A DNA stretch of 64,000 nucleotides from Microvirga sp. 17 mud 1-3 (GCF_003151255.1 NZ_CP029481.1:2604001-2668000); one strand, 5' to 3'. Positions 1-10,176 are shown, numbered from the stretch's first letter. Notes: generated from the sequence alone by a model not told the origin. Program-made: numbers and translations.

Positions 1-731
1 CGCGGATCGACGATGTAGTTGTGCATCACGTGGAGTGGGTAATCGGTCACGGCCTGATGCAGCCGGGCCAGGGCGCGCCAGGTTCCGCCCACCGCATAGA
101 AGGTGCGGCCCTGGAGGCTTTCGAGCTGTCCGGCCGCCCGCTCCAGGGAGGAGCGAACGATCTTCTGGGCCTTCTTGGTGGAGCCGCCGCTCAGGTCCTG
201 AAGGGCGAGGCCGCCGAGGCGCATGGTGACCCCCTCGCCGACCTGGTTCCCCTTCACGTCCACGAGTTCGAGACTGCCGCCGCCCATGTCGCCCACGACA
301 CCGTCCGGCCTGTAAAAGCCCGATACCACCCCATAGGCCGAGAACTGCGCCTCCCTGGCGCCCGACAGAAGCTCGATCGAACAACCACAGGCGCGCTCCG
401 CCGCCTCGAGAAAAGCGGGGCCGTTGGAGGCATCGCGCGCCGCGGCCGTGGCGAGCACGTAGATGTCCGACACGTCCATGGTGTCGCACAGCACCCGGAA
501 GCGGGCGAGCGCGCGCAGGGCGCGCTCCACCGCGTCCTCGTCGAGCTTTCCGGTAGTGGCCACGTGGCGGCCGAGGCCGCAGAGCACCTTCTCATTGTAA
601 ATCGGCGTCGGCGCCCGGGACACGCCCTCATAGGCGACGAGACGGACCGAGTTCGATCCGATGTCGATGATGGCGACGGGGCGGCCGATCTTGAGCCGCC
701 CCTGCGCCTCGCTGCGCTCGACGAGCACCAT
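1..731 (-). CDS. ppx: Exopolyphosphatase Ppx/GppA (C-terminus cut by window edge)
   Basis: Reading the minus strand from the ATG at 731 gives a protein with the ASKHA-fold phosphate-binding signature of the Ppx/GppA family: AIIDIGSNSVRLV near the N-terminus and VVGDMGGGSLELV about 130 residues in. About 243 residues are visible and the rest lies outside the window. Family members hydrolyse long-chain polyphosphate or pppGpp in the cytoplasm; which of the two applies here cannot be told from sequence. The start lies 2 nt after the ppk stop, so the two are almost certainly co-transcribed, a common pairing of the enzymes that make and break polyphosphate. Several other open frames cover this stretch on both strands but lack family signatures. 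Confidence 0.9.
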   Translation of the reverse strand, partial: MVLVERSEAQGRLKIGRPVAIIDIGSNSVRLVAYEGVSRAPTPIYNEKVLCGLGRHVATTGKLDEDAVERALRALARFRVLCDTMDVSDIYVLATAAARDASNGPAFLEAAERACGCSIELLSGAREAQFSAYGVVSGFYRPDGVVGDMGGGSLELVDVKGNQVGEGVTMRLGGLALQDLSGGSTKKAQKIVRSSLERAAGQLESLQGRTFYAVGGTWRALARLHQAVTDYPLHVMHNYIVDP

Positions 732-733
732 CG

Positions 734-3058
734 TCAGCGCAATCCGCGCTTGGCGAGCGCCTTGGGGCTCGACGTTTTCAGGGATTTGCCCCGGCCGGAC
801 AGACTGGGATTCGTCATGAAATACCTGTGAGCATTGAACGGCTCCTCGCCTTTGGCGGGGACGATCCGCCGGCTCGTGCCGTCGGAGAGCACCATCCAGC
901 TCTGCTCGTTGTCGAGGAGGTTGGCGAGCATGATCTGGTCGAGAACCTGCTGATGGACCGTCGGGTTGAGGATCGGCAGGAGCGCCTCGACCCGGCGGTC
1001 GAGATTGCGCGGCATGAGATCCGCCGACGAGATGTAGACATGCGCCTTCGGGTTCGGCAGCCCCTGCCCGTTGCCGAAAGCATAGATCCGCGTGTGCTCC
1101 AAGAACCGGCCGACGATGGACTTGACCCGGATATTCTCGGACAGGCCCTTGATGCCGGGACGCAGGCAGCAGATGCCCCGCACGATGAGGTCGATCTGCA
1201 CGCCCGCCGCGCTCGCGTCGTAGAGCGCGTCGATGATGACGGGATCGACCAGGGAGTTGCACTTGCCCCAGATCGAAGCCGGGCGCCCCGCCTTCGCGTG
1301 GGCGATCTCCTCGCCGATATGCTGGAGAAGCCGCTGCTTCAGGTTGATCGGCGACACCGCCATGCGTTCCAGCTCCGCCGGCTCCGCATAACCGGTGACG
1401 AAGTTGAAGATGCGCGACACGTCGCGCCCGATCACCGGATCGGCCGTGAAGAACGAGAGGTCCGTGTAGATGCGGGCCGTGATTGGGTGATAGTTGCCCG
1501 TTCCCACATGGCAATAGGTGATGAGCTGGCCACCCTCGCGCCGCACCACCATGGACAGCTTGGCGTGGGTCTTCAGCTCGATGAAGCCGAACACCACCTG
1601 GGCGCCGGCGCGCTCCAGGTCCCGCGCCCAGCGGATATTGGCCTCCTCATCGAAGCGCGCCTTCAGCTCGACCAGAGCCGTGACGGACTTACCGGCCTCC
1701 GCGGCCTCGGCGAGCGCGGCCACGATGGGGGAGTTCGACGAGGTGCGGTAGAGGGTCTGCTTGATGGCCACCACGTTCGGATCCCGCGCCGCCTGGTGAA
1801 GGAACTGCACCACCGCGTCGAAGGATTCGTAAGGGTGGTGGACGATGATGTCCTTCTCGCGGATCGCCGCGAAGCAATCCCCGCTATGCTCGCGGATGCG
1901 CTCGGGAAAGCGCGGGTTGTAGGGTTTGAACTTGAGATCCGGCCGATCGAGGCTCACGAGCTGGGACAGGTCGTTGAGGCCAAGCATCCCTTCCACGACG
2001 AAGAGCTCGTCCGCGGCGATCTCCAGCTCGTCGACCACGAACTGGCGCAGGTCCTCGGCCATGGCGACTTCCGCCTCGAGCCGGATCACGCTGCCGCGAC
2101 GGCGGCGTTTGAGGGCCGTCTCGAAGTGCCGGACGAGGTCCTCCGCCTCCTCCTCCACTTCGAGGTCGGAATCGCGGATGACCCGGAATGCCCCCTGCCC
2201 CTGGACGTTGTAGCCCGGGAACAAGCGGCTCGTGTAGAGCACGATCATCTGTTCGAGCGCGATGAAGCGGGTCGCACCGGTTTCCGAGAAATCCGGCAGG
2301 CGGATGAAGCGCTCCGCCCGTACGGGCAAGCGGATCAGCGCGTTCAGCACCTTCCCGTCACTCTGGCGCACGAGCTTGAGGGCGATGGAGGAGCCGAGAT
2401 TGGGGATGAACGGAAACGGATGAGCCGGGTCGATGGCGAGCGGCGTCAGGACCGGGAAGATATGGTTGAGGAAGTAATCCTCCAGCCAGGAAGCCTCTGG
2501 CTTGGTCAGGCCCGATCCTTCCACCAGGACGATCCCCTCCTCCTGCAGCGCACCCTTGAGCTCGCGCCAGCGCTCCTGCTGATCGGAGGCGAGCTTAGAG
2601 ACCTCTACGGCGATCTTGGCGAGCTGCTCCTGCGGCGTCAGCCCGTCCTGCGACGTGGTCGCCACGCCGGAGCGCACCTGCCCGCGCAGGCCCGCCACGC
2701 GCACCATGAAGAACTCGTCGAGATTGTCGGCCGAGATGGACAGGAAGCGCAGCTGCTCCAGGAGCGGGTGGTTCCGGTTCGCAGCCTCCTCCAGGACGCG
2801 CCGGTTGAACTGGAGCCAGGAGAGCTCCCGGTTGATGAAGCGCTGCGGGAACTGGCGCAGGACCGCCCCGTCGAGCTCGATATCCGGCGGGGCCTTGGGG
2901 GCCGGGGTCTCGCTAACGATCTCGGCTTCGTCCAGGACAAGGGCGCTGCGCACGTCTACCTCCACGGCTTTCCGCGACGTCCGTTTTGGTTTGGATTTCG
3001 TGACGGTTTCGCGACGGCCCGGTGCCGAAGGCTTCACGTCTTCTTCAGTCGATCTCAT
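734..3058 (-). CDS. ppk1: Polyphosphate kinase 1
   Basis: The 774-residue product matches PPK1, which reversibly polymerises the gamma-phosphate of ATP into polyphosphate. The N-terminal domain starts near residue 70 with [20 protein letters not shown]. The two family histidines are visible as H498 in KTHAKLSMV and H655 in [11 protein letters not shown]; by analogy with E. coli PPK the first is the phosphorylated one. About 65 residues of lysine- and proline-rich sequence precede the conserved start, longer than in many homologues, so a later start is possible though I see no better one. The 5' end overlaps hdaA by 14 nt and the 3' end lies 2 nt from ppx, which implies tight translational coupling. 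Confidence 0.96.
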   Translation of the reverse strand: MRSTEEDVKPSAPGRRETVTKSKPKRTSRKAVEVDVRSALVLDEAEIVSETPAPKAPPDIELDGAVLRQFPQRFINRELSWLQFNRRVLEEAANRNHPLLEQLRFLSISADNLDEFFMVRVAGLRGQVRSGVATTSQDGLTPQEQLAKIAVEVSKLASDQQERWRELKGALQEEGIVLVEGSGLTKPEASWLEDYFLNHIFPVLTPLAIDPAHPFPFIPNLGSSIALKLVRQSDGKVLNALIRLPVRAERFIRLPDFSETGATRFIALEQMIVLYTSRLFPGYNVQGQGAFRVIRDSDLEVEEEAEDLVRHFETALKRRRRGSVIRLEAEVAMAEDLRQFVVDELEIAADELFVVEGMLGLNDLSQLVSLDRPDLKFKPYNPRFPERIREHSGDCFAAIREKDIIVHHPYESFDAVVQFLHQAARDPNVVAIKQTLYRTSSNSPIVAALAEAAEAGKSVTALVELKARFDEEANIRWARDLERAGAQVVFGFIELKTHAKLSMVVRREGGQLITYCHVGTGNYHPITARIYTDLSFFTADPVIGRDVSRIFNFVTGYAEPAELERMAVSPINLKQRLLQHIGEEIAHAKAGRPASIWGKCNSLVDPVIIDALYDASAAGVQIDLIVRGICCLRPGIKGLSENIRVKSIVGRFLEHTRIYAFGNGQGLPNPKAHVYISSADLMPRNLDRRVEALLPILNPTVHQQVLDQIMLANLLDNEQSWMVLSDGTSRRIVPAKGEEPFNAHRYFMTNPSLSGRGKSLKTSSPKALAKRGLR

Positions 3059-3737
3059 CCGTATCCCGAATGCCCCCGAGAACTTCCGATGCGATGGCGC
3101 GCGAGACGCGGCGTCCCCGACTGAGGGCCTCCTTGTCGAGGAGCGTCACCACCTCGGCCGCTTTCGTGAGCGACCGTTCGATGCGCAAGGCAATGTAGTC
3201 GACAACGCTGGTGTCGACCACCAGTTGCCGGTCGACGAACAGCTTTACCAGGACGGCCTTGAGAAGCGCGTCGTCCGGCGGATCGAGGGAGACGCTCGGA
3301 GCGAGGCGCAGCCGCGACAGCAGGTCCGGCGTGCGGACGCCCCAGGAATCCGGCGCGGACTCGCAGGTCATCAGCACGGAGGCCTGTCGCTCGCGGGCCA
3401 GGTTAAGCAGGTGGAACAGGGCAGCCTCGTCCCGCTCGGCCCGGTCTATATCCTCGATCACCAGGGCACCGTTCGAGACGAGGTGCGGAACCTTGTCCCG
3501 GGTCACCTCGAAGGCGTCCACCGTCCAGGCATGGGCGGTCTCGGCCCAGATCGCCGCCAGGTGGCTCTTGCCGCTGCCACGGGGCCCGGTGAGCAGGAGC
3601 ACCGTGTCGGGCCATTCGGGCCAGCTCTCGATCGTGGCGTAGGCCTGTTCGTTGGATGGGCTGACGAGAAAGTCCTCCCGTCCAAAGCGCGGGTCGAGGG
3701 GCAGGTCGAAGGCGAGCTGCTTGGGGCCCTCACGCAT
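3045..3737 (-). CDS. hdaA: DnaA-related regulatory protein HdaA
   Basis: The 230-residue protein resembles the AAA+ domain of DnaA without the DNA-binding domain IV, as in Hda/HdaA. A beta-clamp-binding-like motif, QLAFDL, sits at residues 7-12. A Walker A motif, GPRGSGKSH, follows at 51-59, and a Walker B-like stretch, [10 protein letters not shown], further on. In Caulobacter and E. coli this family acts with the sliding clamp to stimulate DnaA-ATP hydrolysis and so prevent re-initiation. That role here is inferred from the family. The gene overlaps the upstream permease gene by 8 nt and ppk by 14 nt. The hdaA-ppk arrangement is frequent in alphaproteobacteria. Confidence 0.9.
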   Translation of the reverse strand: MREGPKQLAFDLPLDPRFGREDFLVSPSNEQAYATIESWPEWPDTVLLLTGPRGSGKSHLAAIWAETAHAWTVDAFEVTRDKVPHLVSNGALVIEDIDRAERDEAALFHLLNLARERQASVLMTCESAPDSWGVRTPDLLSRLRLAPSVSLDPPDDALLKAVLVKLFVDRQLVVDTSVVDYIALRIERSLTKAAEVVTLLDKEALSRGRRVSRAIASEVLGGIRDTDEID

Positions 3738-4851
3738 CGTACTCGATCCGCTTCTTGTCCGCCTCGGGGCCGGGCATGAGGATCACCGGATCCGTGCCGC
3801 GATAGAGGGGGCTCGCCAGATATTGCCTGAGGGCGAAGCGCGCGATGACGCCCATGGCGGCCGCAAGCGGGACCGCCAGGAGCAGGCCCACGAAGCCGAA
3901 CAGGGCGCCGAAGGCGAGGAGCGCGAACATCAGCCAGACCGGGTGGAGCCCCACGGAGTTGCCCACGAGCTTCGGCGACAGGATATTGCCTTCCACGAAT
4001 TGCCCGAACACGAAGACGCCAAGCGTCGCGAGGATCCAGGTCCAGTCCGGCCAGAACTGCACGATGGCGACGCCCAGGGACAGGATCAGCCCGGTCAGCG
4101 AGCCCACATAGGGAATGAAGCTCAGGATGCCGGACGTCATGCCGATCATCGCGCCGAAATTGAGCCCGATGAACGAAAGGCCGACCGCATAGAAGGTCCC
4201 GAGGATGATGCAGACCAGGGCCTGCCCCCGCACGAAGCCCGCGATGGCCGAGTCGATGTCGCGCGCGATGGCCCGGATCGTCTCCCGCTGCCGCACCGGC
4301 ATCCAGGAATCGATGGTGGCGACCATGCGGTCCCAATCCACCAACATGTAGAAGGCAACCACGGGGGTGACCACCAGGAGGGAAAAGATGCTGAGCAGGG
4401 CCTGTCCGCCGGACCACAGGGACTGGAGGAAGGTGCCGACCCAGGCGATGCCCTGGCTCAGGAGGTTGCCCACGGAGGTCTGCATTTCGGGCAGCGCACT
4501 GGCACCGCCGATCTTCTCGATGAGCGGGCCGCCCTGCTCCACGACGAGTTGCTGCAGCCGCGCCACGTAGCTCGGGAGCCGCTGGACGAACGCCCCCACC
4601 TGCTGGGCCCCGAGGGGAACCACCACGACCAAGAGGACGATGAAGATCAGCACGAACAGGATCAGGATGACGAGGCTCGCGCCGAGGCGGCCGATGCCGA
4701 TGCGCTGGAGCCGGTCGGCCAGGGGGTCGAGGAGATAGGCGAGCGCGAAGCCGGCCACGAACGGCAAAAGGACCGTCCGCAGGACGAGAAGCAGCACCAC
4801 CGCGACCACCAGGGTCACGGTCCAGAATACGATCTGCCGCTGGATCGTCAT
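3730..4851 (-). CDS. AI-2E family (PerM/TqsA-like) membrane permease
   Basis: The 373-residue product is very hydrophobic, with about eight predicted membrane segments. It has the AI-2E pattern: paired helices at the N-terminus (IVFWTVTLVVAVVLLLVLRT), a central amphipathic soluble region around residues 60-150, and a C-terminal helix bundle containing PYVGSLTGLILSLGVAI. Members export diverse small molecules; the autoinducer-2 role of E. coli TqsA cannot be assumed for this one. It is the first gene of the tightly overlapping permease-hdaA-ppk-ppx run. Its start lies 26 nt downstream of the phosphatidyltransferase stop, so that gene probably shares the transcript. Confidence 0.88.
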   Translation of the reverse strand: MTIQRQIVFWTVTLVVAVVLLLVLRTVLLPFVAGFALAYLLDPLADRLQRIGIGRLGASLVILILFVLIFIVLLVVVVPLGAQQVGAFVQRLPSYVARLQQLVVEQGGPLIEKIGGASALPEMQTSVGNLLSQGIAWVGTFLQSLWSGGQALLSIFSLLVVTPVVAFYMLVDWDRMVATIDSWMPVRQRETIRAIARDIDSAIAGFVRGQALVCIILGTFYAVGLSFIGLNFGAMIGMTSGILSFIPYVGSLTGLILSLGVAIVQFWPDWTWILATLGVFVFGQFVEGNILSPKLVGNSVGLHPVWLMFALLAFGALFGFVGLLLAVPLAAAMGVIARFALRQYLASPLYRGTDPVILMPGPEADKKRIEYDA

Positions 4852-4876
4852 TACGTGTTCCCGTCTCGCTCGCGCC

Positions 4877-5410
4877 TTAGCCGGTCATATGCCGGAGCCA
4901 TCCTCCGAGATAGGCACCCGCCGACGCAACGGTCAAGGCGGCGACGACGCCCATCATGGCGGTCCGGACTGGATCGCTCACCTCGATGCCGAAGGCGCTG
5001 GCGCCGAGAACGAAGGCCGCGAAGGCGATCTGGGCTCCCGTGTTCAGCTTGCTGACCCAGATAGGCTTGATCGCCACCGGCCTGTGCATGACCCAGGACA
5101 GGAGCACGGCCCCGACGATCATGGCATCCCGTGACACCACCGCGATGGCGACCCAGCCCGGGATCGTGCCCGTCACCGCCAGGGTGACGTAGATCGAGAC
5201 CAGGAGCGCCTTGTCGGCAATCGGATCGAGATAGGCCCCGAACTCGCTGCGCATGTCGAAGTGCCGGGCGATGAAGCCGTCCGCCGCATCCGACAGGCCG
5301 GCGAGGACGAAAAGCACAAAAGCCGTCTCCCACCGCCCCTGCATGATCATGACGATCACGAACGGGACGATGACGAGCCGCGCGATGGTGATGAGGTTCG
5401 GGATCGTCAT
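4877..5410 (-). CDS. CDP-alcohol phosphatidyltransferase (PgsA-like)
   Basis: The 177-residue integral membrane enzyme carries a perfect CDP-OH-P-transf signature: DAADGFIAR, then G58, D62 and D66 (D41, D44, G45, A48, R49 precede them). These residues bind Mg2+ and CDP-diacylglycerol and transfer the phosphatidyl group to an alcohol. The length and N-terminal sequence MTIPNLITIARLV resemble phosphatidylglycerophosphate synthase or cardiolipin-synthase-like members; the acceptor alcohol cannot be read from the motif. The gene is divergent from purM and separated from it by 143 bp. Downstream it runs into the permease-hdaA-ppk-ppx cluster. Confidence 0.88.
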   Translation of the reverse strand: MTIPNLITIARLVIVPFVIVMIMQGRWETAFVLFVLAGLSDAADGFIARHFDMRSEFGAYLDPIADKALLVSIYVTLAVTGTIPGWVAIAVVSRDAMIVGAVLLSWVMHRPVAIKPIWVSKLNTGAQIAFAAFVLGASAFGIEVSDPVRTAMMGVVAALTVASAGAYLGGWLRHMTG

Positions 5411-5553
5411 AGGCCAATGATGGGGTGCCGGCCCGCCCTCCGCAACGGCAAAGCTTGCCCCGGGGCCCTCCGGTGCGAAGGCGCCCGGACCAGAAACCCC
5501 CTTGCCTTTCCGGCCCCTCTCGCCTTACTGCCCCGCAAGGACGAGGATTGCCG

Positions 5554-6624
5554 ATGAGCGAGAAACAGCAGAACGGGCTCACCTATGCGCAGGCGGGCGT
5601 CGATATCGATGCCGGCAACGCCATGGTCGATCAGATCAAGCCCCTGGTGCGCGCCACCCGCCGACCAGGTGCGGACGCAGAGATCGGCGGCTTCGGCGGC
5701 CTGTTCGACCTGAAGGCTGCAGGCTTCAAGGACCCGATCCTGGTGGCGGCCAATGACGGGGTCGGCACCAAGGTGAAGATTGCCATCGACACGGGCATCC
5801 ACGACACGATCGGCATCGATCTCGTGGCCATGTGCGTGAACGACATCATCGTTCAGGGAGCCGAGCCACTCCTCTTCCTCGACTATTTTGCGACCGGAAA
5901 GCTGGAGCCCGAGGTCGGCGTCGCCATCGTCAAGGGCATCGCCGAAGGCTGCCAGCAGGCGGGTTGCGCGCTGATCGGCGGCGAAACGGCCGAGATGCCG
6001 GGTCTCTATGCTCGGGGCGATTACGACCTGGCGGGCTTCGCGGTCGGTGCCGCCGAGCGCGGGACCCTGCTGCCCAGGGAGGTGAAGGCCGGGAACGTGC
6101 TCATCGGCCTGCCCTCCTCCGGGGTCCATTCCAACGGCTTCTCCCTGGTCCGCCGGATCGTCGAGCTGTCGGGCCTTGCCTGGGACGCCCCCGCGCCCTT
6201 CGCGCCCGGTCGCAGCCTCGCAGAGGCGCTCCTCGAGCCGACCCGCATCTACGTGAAGAGCCTCCTTGCAGCCCTGAAGGCGGGAGACGGCATCAACGCG
6301 CTCTGCCACATCACGGGCGGCGGCTTTCCGGACAACATCCCGCGTGTGCTGCCCGACGGTGTCGGCGTGCGGCTCGACCTCGACGCCATTCCGGTCCCGC
6401 CGGTCTTCGGCTGGCTCGCGGCGACCGGCGGGGTCGCCGAGGCCGAGATGCTGCGCACCTTCAATTGCGGGATCGGCATGATCGTCGTGGCGGAAGCTGA
6501 CAAGGCCGAGGACGTGATGAAGCGCCTTCGCGCCGCAGGCGAGAACCCGGTCCGCATCGGCGAGGTGATCGCCCATGAGGGCGGCGAGCAGGTCCGGACC
6601 GCGGGACACCTGTCTCTCAGATGA
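5554..6624 (+). CDS. purM: Phosphoribosylformylglycinamidine cyclo-ligase
   Basis: PurM (AIR synthetase) closes the imidazole ring in purine synthesis, converting FGAM to AIR with ATP. The 356-residue product starts [19 protein letters not shown], the usual AIR-synthetase opening. It contains [30 protein letters not shown] and [11 protein letters not shown], all conserved in the family. The frame stays open to 5425, but this ATG gives the normal length and the conserved N-terminus, so I chose it. The stop overlaps the purN start as ATGA, so the consecutive pathway genes purM and purN are translationally coupled. Confidence 0.97.
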   Translation: MSEKQQNGLTYAQAGVDIDAGNAMVDQIKPLVRATRRPGADAEIGGFGGLFDLKAAGFKDPILVAANDGVGTKVKIAIDTGIHDTIGIDLVAMCVNDIIVQGAEPLLFLDYFATGKLEPEVGVAIVKGIAEGCQQAGCALIGGETAEMPGLYARGDYDLAGFAVGAAERGTLLPREVKAGNVLIGLPSSGVHSNGFSLVRRIVELSGLAWDAPAPFAPGRSLAEALLEPTRIYVKSLLAALKAGDGINALCHITGGGFPDNIPRVLPDGVGVRLDLDAIPVPPVFGWLAATGGVAEAEMLRTFNCGIGMIVVAEADKAEDVMKRLRAAGENPVRIGEVIAHEGGEQVRTAGHLSLR

Positions 6625-7268
6625 CCCGCCGCCGCATCGCCATCCTGATCTCGGGGCGTGGCTCCAACATGGTCTCGCTCATCGAGGCCGCGCAGGGAGC
6701 GGATTTCCCCGGCGAAATCGCTCTCGTCCTTTCGAACCGTCCCGACGCGGGTGGGCTCGAGCGGGCGAAAGCGGCCGGAATCGAGGCGCTCGCCATCGAT
6801 CACAAGGCCTATTCCACCCGGGAAAGCTTCGAGCAGGCCCTCGACGCGGCCCTGCGCGAGCGGTCCATCGACTTCGTCTGCCTCGCGGGCTTCATGCGCG
6901 TGCTGACATCCTGGTTCGTGGAGCGCTGGGAAGGCCGGATGATCAACATCCACCCGTCCCTCCTGCCGCTCTTCCGCGGCACGCACACCCACCAGCGCGC
7001 GCTGGGGGAAGGCGTGCTGGTTCATGGCTGCACGGTGCATTTCGTGGTGCCGGAGCTCGATGCCGGCCCCATCGTAGCCCAAGCGGCTGTGCCGGTCGTC
7101 CCCGGCGACACGGAGGACAGCCTGAGCGCCCGCGTGCTCGCCCAGGAGCACCTTCTCTATCCGGCGGCCCTGCGCATGATCTGCGACGGCAGCGCCAGGC
7201 TCGCAGACGGCCGGGTCGTGTTCTCGGAAAGCTGGTGCGCCGATACGGCTCTACGCTCGCCGGACTGA
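6621..7268 (+). CDS. purN: Phosphoribosylglycinamide formyltransferase
   Basis: PurN transfers the formyl group of 10-formyl-tetrahydrofolate to GAR in the third step of purine synthesis. The 215-residue product has the N-terminal [10 protein letters not shown] phosphate-binding loop, the NIHPSLLP motif with the catalytic Asn and His, and the conserved [13 protein letters not shown] segment containing the catalytic Asp. It starts 4 nt inside purM. The 220 bp after its stop hold a family-A repeat and no gene. The next gene converges from the other strand. Confidence 0.97.
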   Translation: MTRRRIAILISGRGSNMVSLIEAAQGADFPGEIALVLSNRPDAGGLERAKAAGIEALAIDHKAYSTRESFEQALDAALRERSIDFVCLAGFMRVLTSWFVERWEGRMINIHPSLLPLFRGTHTHQRALGEGVLVHGCTVHFVVPELDAGPIVAQAAVPVVPGDTEDSLSARVLAQEHLLYPAALRMICDGSARLADGRVVFSESWCADTALRSPD

Positions 7269-7334
7269 ATCCCTATAGGGCCAGTTCGGTGTGGTCGGGG
7301 ATGAGACGCACGACTGGGACGAGCACGACGGAAT

Positions 7335-7443
7335 CCCCTCTCCCTTGTGGGGAGGGCTAGGGTGGGGGTGTTAGCGCTACGGTCTGAAACTTCAGAGCCC
7401 ACACCCCCACCTCCAACTCCTCCCCACAAGGGAGAGGAGAGTC
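7335..7443. repeat. Family A intergenic dyad repeat, copy 1
   Basis: The ends are complementary: CTCTCCCTTGTGGGGAG on the left and CTCCCCACAAGGGAGAG-like sequence on the right. Inner arms GGGTGGGGGTGTTAGCGCT and AGCCCACACCCCCACC continue the dyad around a centre containing TCTGAAAC. The element fills most of the convergent gap between purN and the secreted-protein gene. Related copies occur at 11557, 13075 and 53162. No T-run follows either arm, so it is not a classical intrinsic terminator, although such a long stem could still stop or stabilise transcripts. Confidence 0.85.
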
Positions 7444-7488
7444 CCGCAGCGCTTCCCTTCGCGTTTCCTGGAGGAGAGGACCGGCGCC

Positions 7489-7851
7489 TTACAGGCTCGG
7501 GCGCTGCAGTTTGCAGGAATCGATGGCGCCGATGGCCTTGGCGCGGGCGGTCTCGTTGAACACGCCGGTATCGCGATAAGCCTGGACCTCCTCGGCGCTC
7601 ATGGCGCGCATGGTGCGGCCGGCATAGCAGTCGCATTTGCGCGACAGGGAGGCCTCGCTCACGTTCTGGAGCTTCGCCTGCGTCACCGCGCAGGCCTGGC
7701 GGACGCGCGCCTGCAATTCGCCCATGCTCGCAGTCTTGAGCGCCGGATCCGGCTGATACTGGGTCGGCATGTTGGAGGCGGCCGCGAAGGCGGCATGGGT
7801 CGAGGCGGCAATGGCGAGGGCGGCCAGCACCGGGCGAAGAACGGCTCTCAT
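7489..7851 (-). CDS. Small secreted protein of unknown function
   Basis: The 120-residue product starts with a clear Sec signal peptide: a basic start, hydrophobic LAALAIAASTHAAF, and cleavage likely after AFA. The mature part has four cysteines, one after VRQA, two in KCDCYAG and one near the C-terminus in IDSCKLQ, which suggests periplasmic disulphides. I recognise no named family or catalytic motif. It is transcribed alone, with a 3' end facing purN across a family-A repeat. The molybdopterin oxidoreductase gene on the same strand ends 87 bp upstream. Confidence 0.72.
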   Translation of the reverse strand: MRAVLRPVLAALAIAASTHAAFAAASNMPTQYQPDPALKTASMGELQARVRQACAVTQAKLQNVSEASLSRKCDCYAGRTMRAMSAEEVQAYRDTGVFNETARAKAIGAIDSCKLQRPSL

Positions 7852-7937
7852 GAGGGCTCCTGATGGAATATGCGATGAAGCTTAAGGATAGGCTCGTCCC
7901 GGCAGGGTCAAGGGGCTGTCGCCAATAGCCTTAAGAC

Positions 7938-10097
7938 TTAGACAATAGCGGGCTGCGCTGCGTCCATCGCTTCCGTAACAGAAGGCGGCAACGGGAAATC
8001 CCGCCCGGGCTCCGCCTTGGCGAGTGCGACCCGGTTGTCGTGGAACGCCGCGCCGCCATAGGGCGCGACCTGATCGGCGCCCGTGAGCGTGTTGATGCCG
8101 CGCCCATATGGGTGCGCCGCATTGGGCCACACGCCTTCGGCGATCAGAACCCCGCGCCGCACGCCCTCGAACAGGCGTGCCCGGAGATAGACCTCGCCGC
8201 GCTGGTTCCTGAGAACGACCCAGTCGCCATCCGCGATGGCGAGCGGCGCCGCATCGGCCGGGTGGATCATCACCTCCGGCCGCCCCTCCTTCGCCCGGGA
8301 GGTCGGCGTCTCGTTGAAGGTGGAGTTGAGGAAGTTCCGGGCCGGGCTCGTGGCGAGGCGGAACGGATGCTCGTCGGTGGCTTCCTCCGTCACCGGCCAG
8401 TGGTCAGGAAAGGAGGGCAGCGCCGTCCACGGCCCCATGGCGCCGTTATTGCCGGACGGGATATGCGTCCAATCGGGCCGGAACCGGAACTTGCCGTCCG
8501 GGTAGGCGAAGCCGTCGAGGTAATGGGCCTCGTGGAAGGGAGGCTGCGCATCCTTATGCACCTCGGCCTCCAGATCGTCGATCGAGCCCCAACCGGAATG
8601 CCGCAGGGTCCAGTCGATCAGCGCCCGCGGCTCCATGTCGAAGCCTGGATGCACGGCGCCGACCCGTCCGGCGATGGCGCGGATCACCTCGTGGTTCGGG
8701 CGACACTCTCCCGGCGGCTCCACGAGCTTGGGGCCGATCTGGAAATGCTGGTGCCCGCCTGCCGAATAGAGATCGTCGTGCTCCATGAACATGGTTGCCG
8801 GCAGCACGATGTCGGCCATGAGCGCCGTCTCGGTCATGAACTGCTCGTGCACGCACACGAACAGGTCTTCCCGAGCGAAACCCCGCTTCACCAGCTCCTG
8901 CTCCGGCGCGACCGAGACCGGATTGGTGTTCTGGATCAGCATGGCCTTCACGGGCGGTCCATGGAACAGCGCCTCCGGATCGCCGGTCAGCACGCGGCCG
9001 ATCTGCGACTGGTCGAGGCGGCGCACCGTGGTGTCGGCGACGTCGAGCGCCTCGATCATCGTCTTGTTCCAACGATAGATCGCGCTGTTGCTGTGGAACG
9101 CTCCGCCGCCCTCGTGCTGCCAGGCGCCGGTCACGGCCGGGATGCACGAAGCCGCATGCATGTTCACGGTTCCGTTGCGCTGGCGGGCGAAGCCGAAGCC
9201 GAGGCGGAAATAGGTCCGCCGGCGCTCGCCCACGAGCCGCGCGAAGGCTTCGATCTCGGCGACGCTCAGGCCCGTGATCGCAGCCGCCCATTCGGGCGTG
9301 CGGCTTTGCAGATGCGCCTCGAATTCGGCCGGATGGTCGGTGTAGCGCGCAAGGTATTCGCGATCCGCATGACCGTCCCGGAACAGCACGTGCATCACGG
9401 CGCAGGCCAGCGCGCCGTCCGTGCCCGGCCTCAGGAGCAGGGCCATGTCGGCCTGCTTCATGGTGGCATTCATGTAGATGTCGATGGCGACGATCTTGGC
9501 CCCGCGCTCCTTGCGGGCGCGCAGGGCGTGGGTCATGACGTTGACCTGGGTATGCACCGCATTCGTGCCCCAGATCACCACGCAATCGGCCTTCGCCATC
9601 TCCCGCGGATCGGGGCCCGCGAGCCGGCCCGTGCCGGCCACAAAGCCCGTATAGGCGGTCGCCGTGCAGATGGTGGAATACTGGCCCGAATACCGCTTCA
9701 CGTTGCGCAAGCGGTTGATGCCGTCGCGCATCACGTAGCCCATGGTGCCGGCGTAGTAGTACGGCCAGACGGAGGCAGGGCCGAAATCCGCCTCCGCCTC
9801 CAGAAACTTTGCCGCCACGATGTCGAGCGCCTCGTCCCAGGAGATCCGCTCGAACTGCCCGGAGCCCTTGGGACCGGTGCGCTTCAGGGGATGAAGCAGG
9901 CGGTCCGGATGGTGGATGCGCTCCCCATAGCGCGCCACCTTCGCGCAGACGACGCCCGCCGTGTAGTCGTTCGTCTTCGCCCCATGCACGCGCCCGATAG
10001 AGCGCCCGTCGATCACCTCCACGTCGAGCGAGCAGGTCGACGGGCAGTCATGCGGGCAGACGGAGGGACGGCGCTCGATGCGCGGGCTGTGATTCAT
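7938..10097 (-). CDS. Molybdopterin-dependent oxidoreductase with N-terminal Fe-S site
   Basis: The 719-residue product belongs to the DMSO-reductase/formate-dehydrogenase superfamily (bis-MGD enzymes). Residues C14, C18, C22 and C51 form the N-terminal 4Fe-4S ligand set (CPHDCPSTC, then a Cys about 28 residues on). Later come superfamily stretches such as VVIWGTNAVHTQ, LIQNTNPVSVAPE, ADIVLPATMFMEHDD and the C-terminal molydop-binding domain (ATSPARNFLNSTFNE, VMIHPADAAPLAI). No twin-arginine signal is seen, so it should be cytoplasmic. The molybdenum ligand may lie in the STICTAT region near residue 145 but cannot be assigned without alignment. No partner subunit or cofactor gene is nearby, so the substrate is unknown. 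Confidence 0.9.
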   Translation of the reverse strand: MNHSPRIERRPSVCPHDCPSTCSLDVEVIDGRSIGRVHGAKTNDYTAGVVCAKVARYGERIHHPDRLLHPLKRTGPKGSGQFERISWDEALDIVAAKFLEAEADFGPASVWPYYYAGTMGYVMRDGINRLRNVKRYSGQYSTICTATAYTGFVAGTGRLAGPDPREMAKADCVVIWGTNAVHTQVNVMTHALRARKERGAKIVAIDIYMNATMKQADMALLLRPGTDGALACAVMHVLFRDGHADREYLARYTDHPAEFEAHLQSRTPEWAAAITGLSVAEIEAFARLVGERRRTYFRLGFGFARQRNGTVNMHAASCIPAVTGAWQHEGGGAFHSNSAIYRWNKTMIEALDVADTTVRRLDQSQIGRVLTGDPEALFHGPPVKAMLIQNTNPVSVAPEQELVKRGFAREDLFVCVHEQFMTETALMADIVLPATMFMEHDDLYSAGGHQHFQIGPKLVEPPGECRPNHEVIRAIAGRVGAVHPGFDMEPRALIDWTLRHSGWGSIDDLEAEVHKDAQPPFHEAHYLDGFAYPDGKFRFRPDWTHIPSGNNGAMGPWTALPSFPDHWPVTEEATDEHPFRLATSPARNFLNSTFNETPTSRAKEGRPEVMIHPADAAPLAIADGDWVVLRNQRGEVYLRARLFEGVRRGVLIAEGVWPNAAHPYGRGINTLTGADQVAPYGGAAFHDNRVALAKAEPGRDFPLPPSVTEAMDAAQPAIV

Positions 10098-10176
10098 GGC
10101 CGGCCATCTTCGGACAAGTGCGGCCGAATGGAAAGCGCATCACCTAGGAGAATGCTCGGAGGGAGGCGCGTTCCAT

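Noticed and set aside
827..3124. A 765-codon plus-strand frame opposite ppk
   Set aside because: It is antisense to a gene with both catalytic histidines visible, and carries no family signature.
7335..7443. Family-A copy considered as an intrinsic terminator of purN
   Set aside because: Stem arms are long and imperfect, and no T-run follows either side. The same element also occurs between co-directional genes at 53162.
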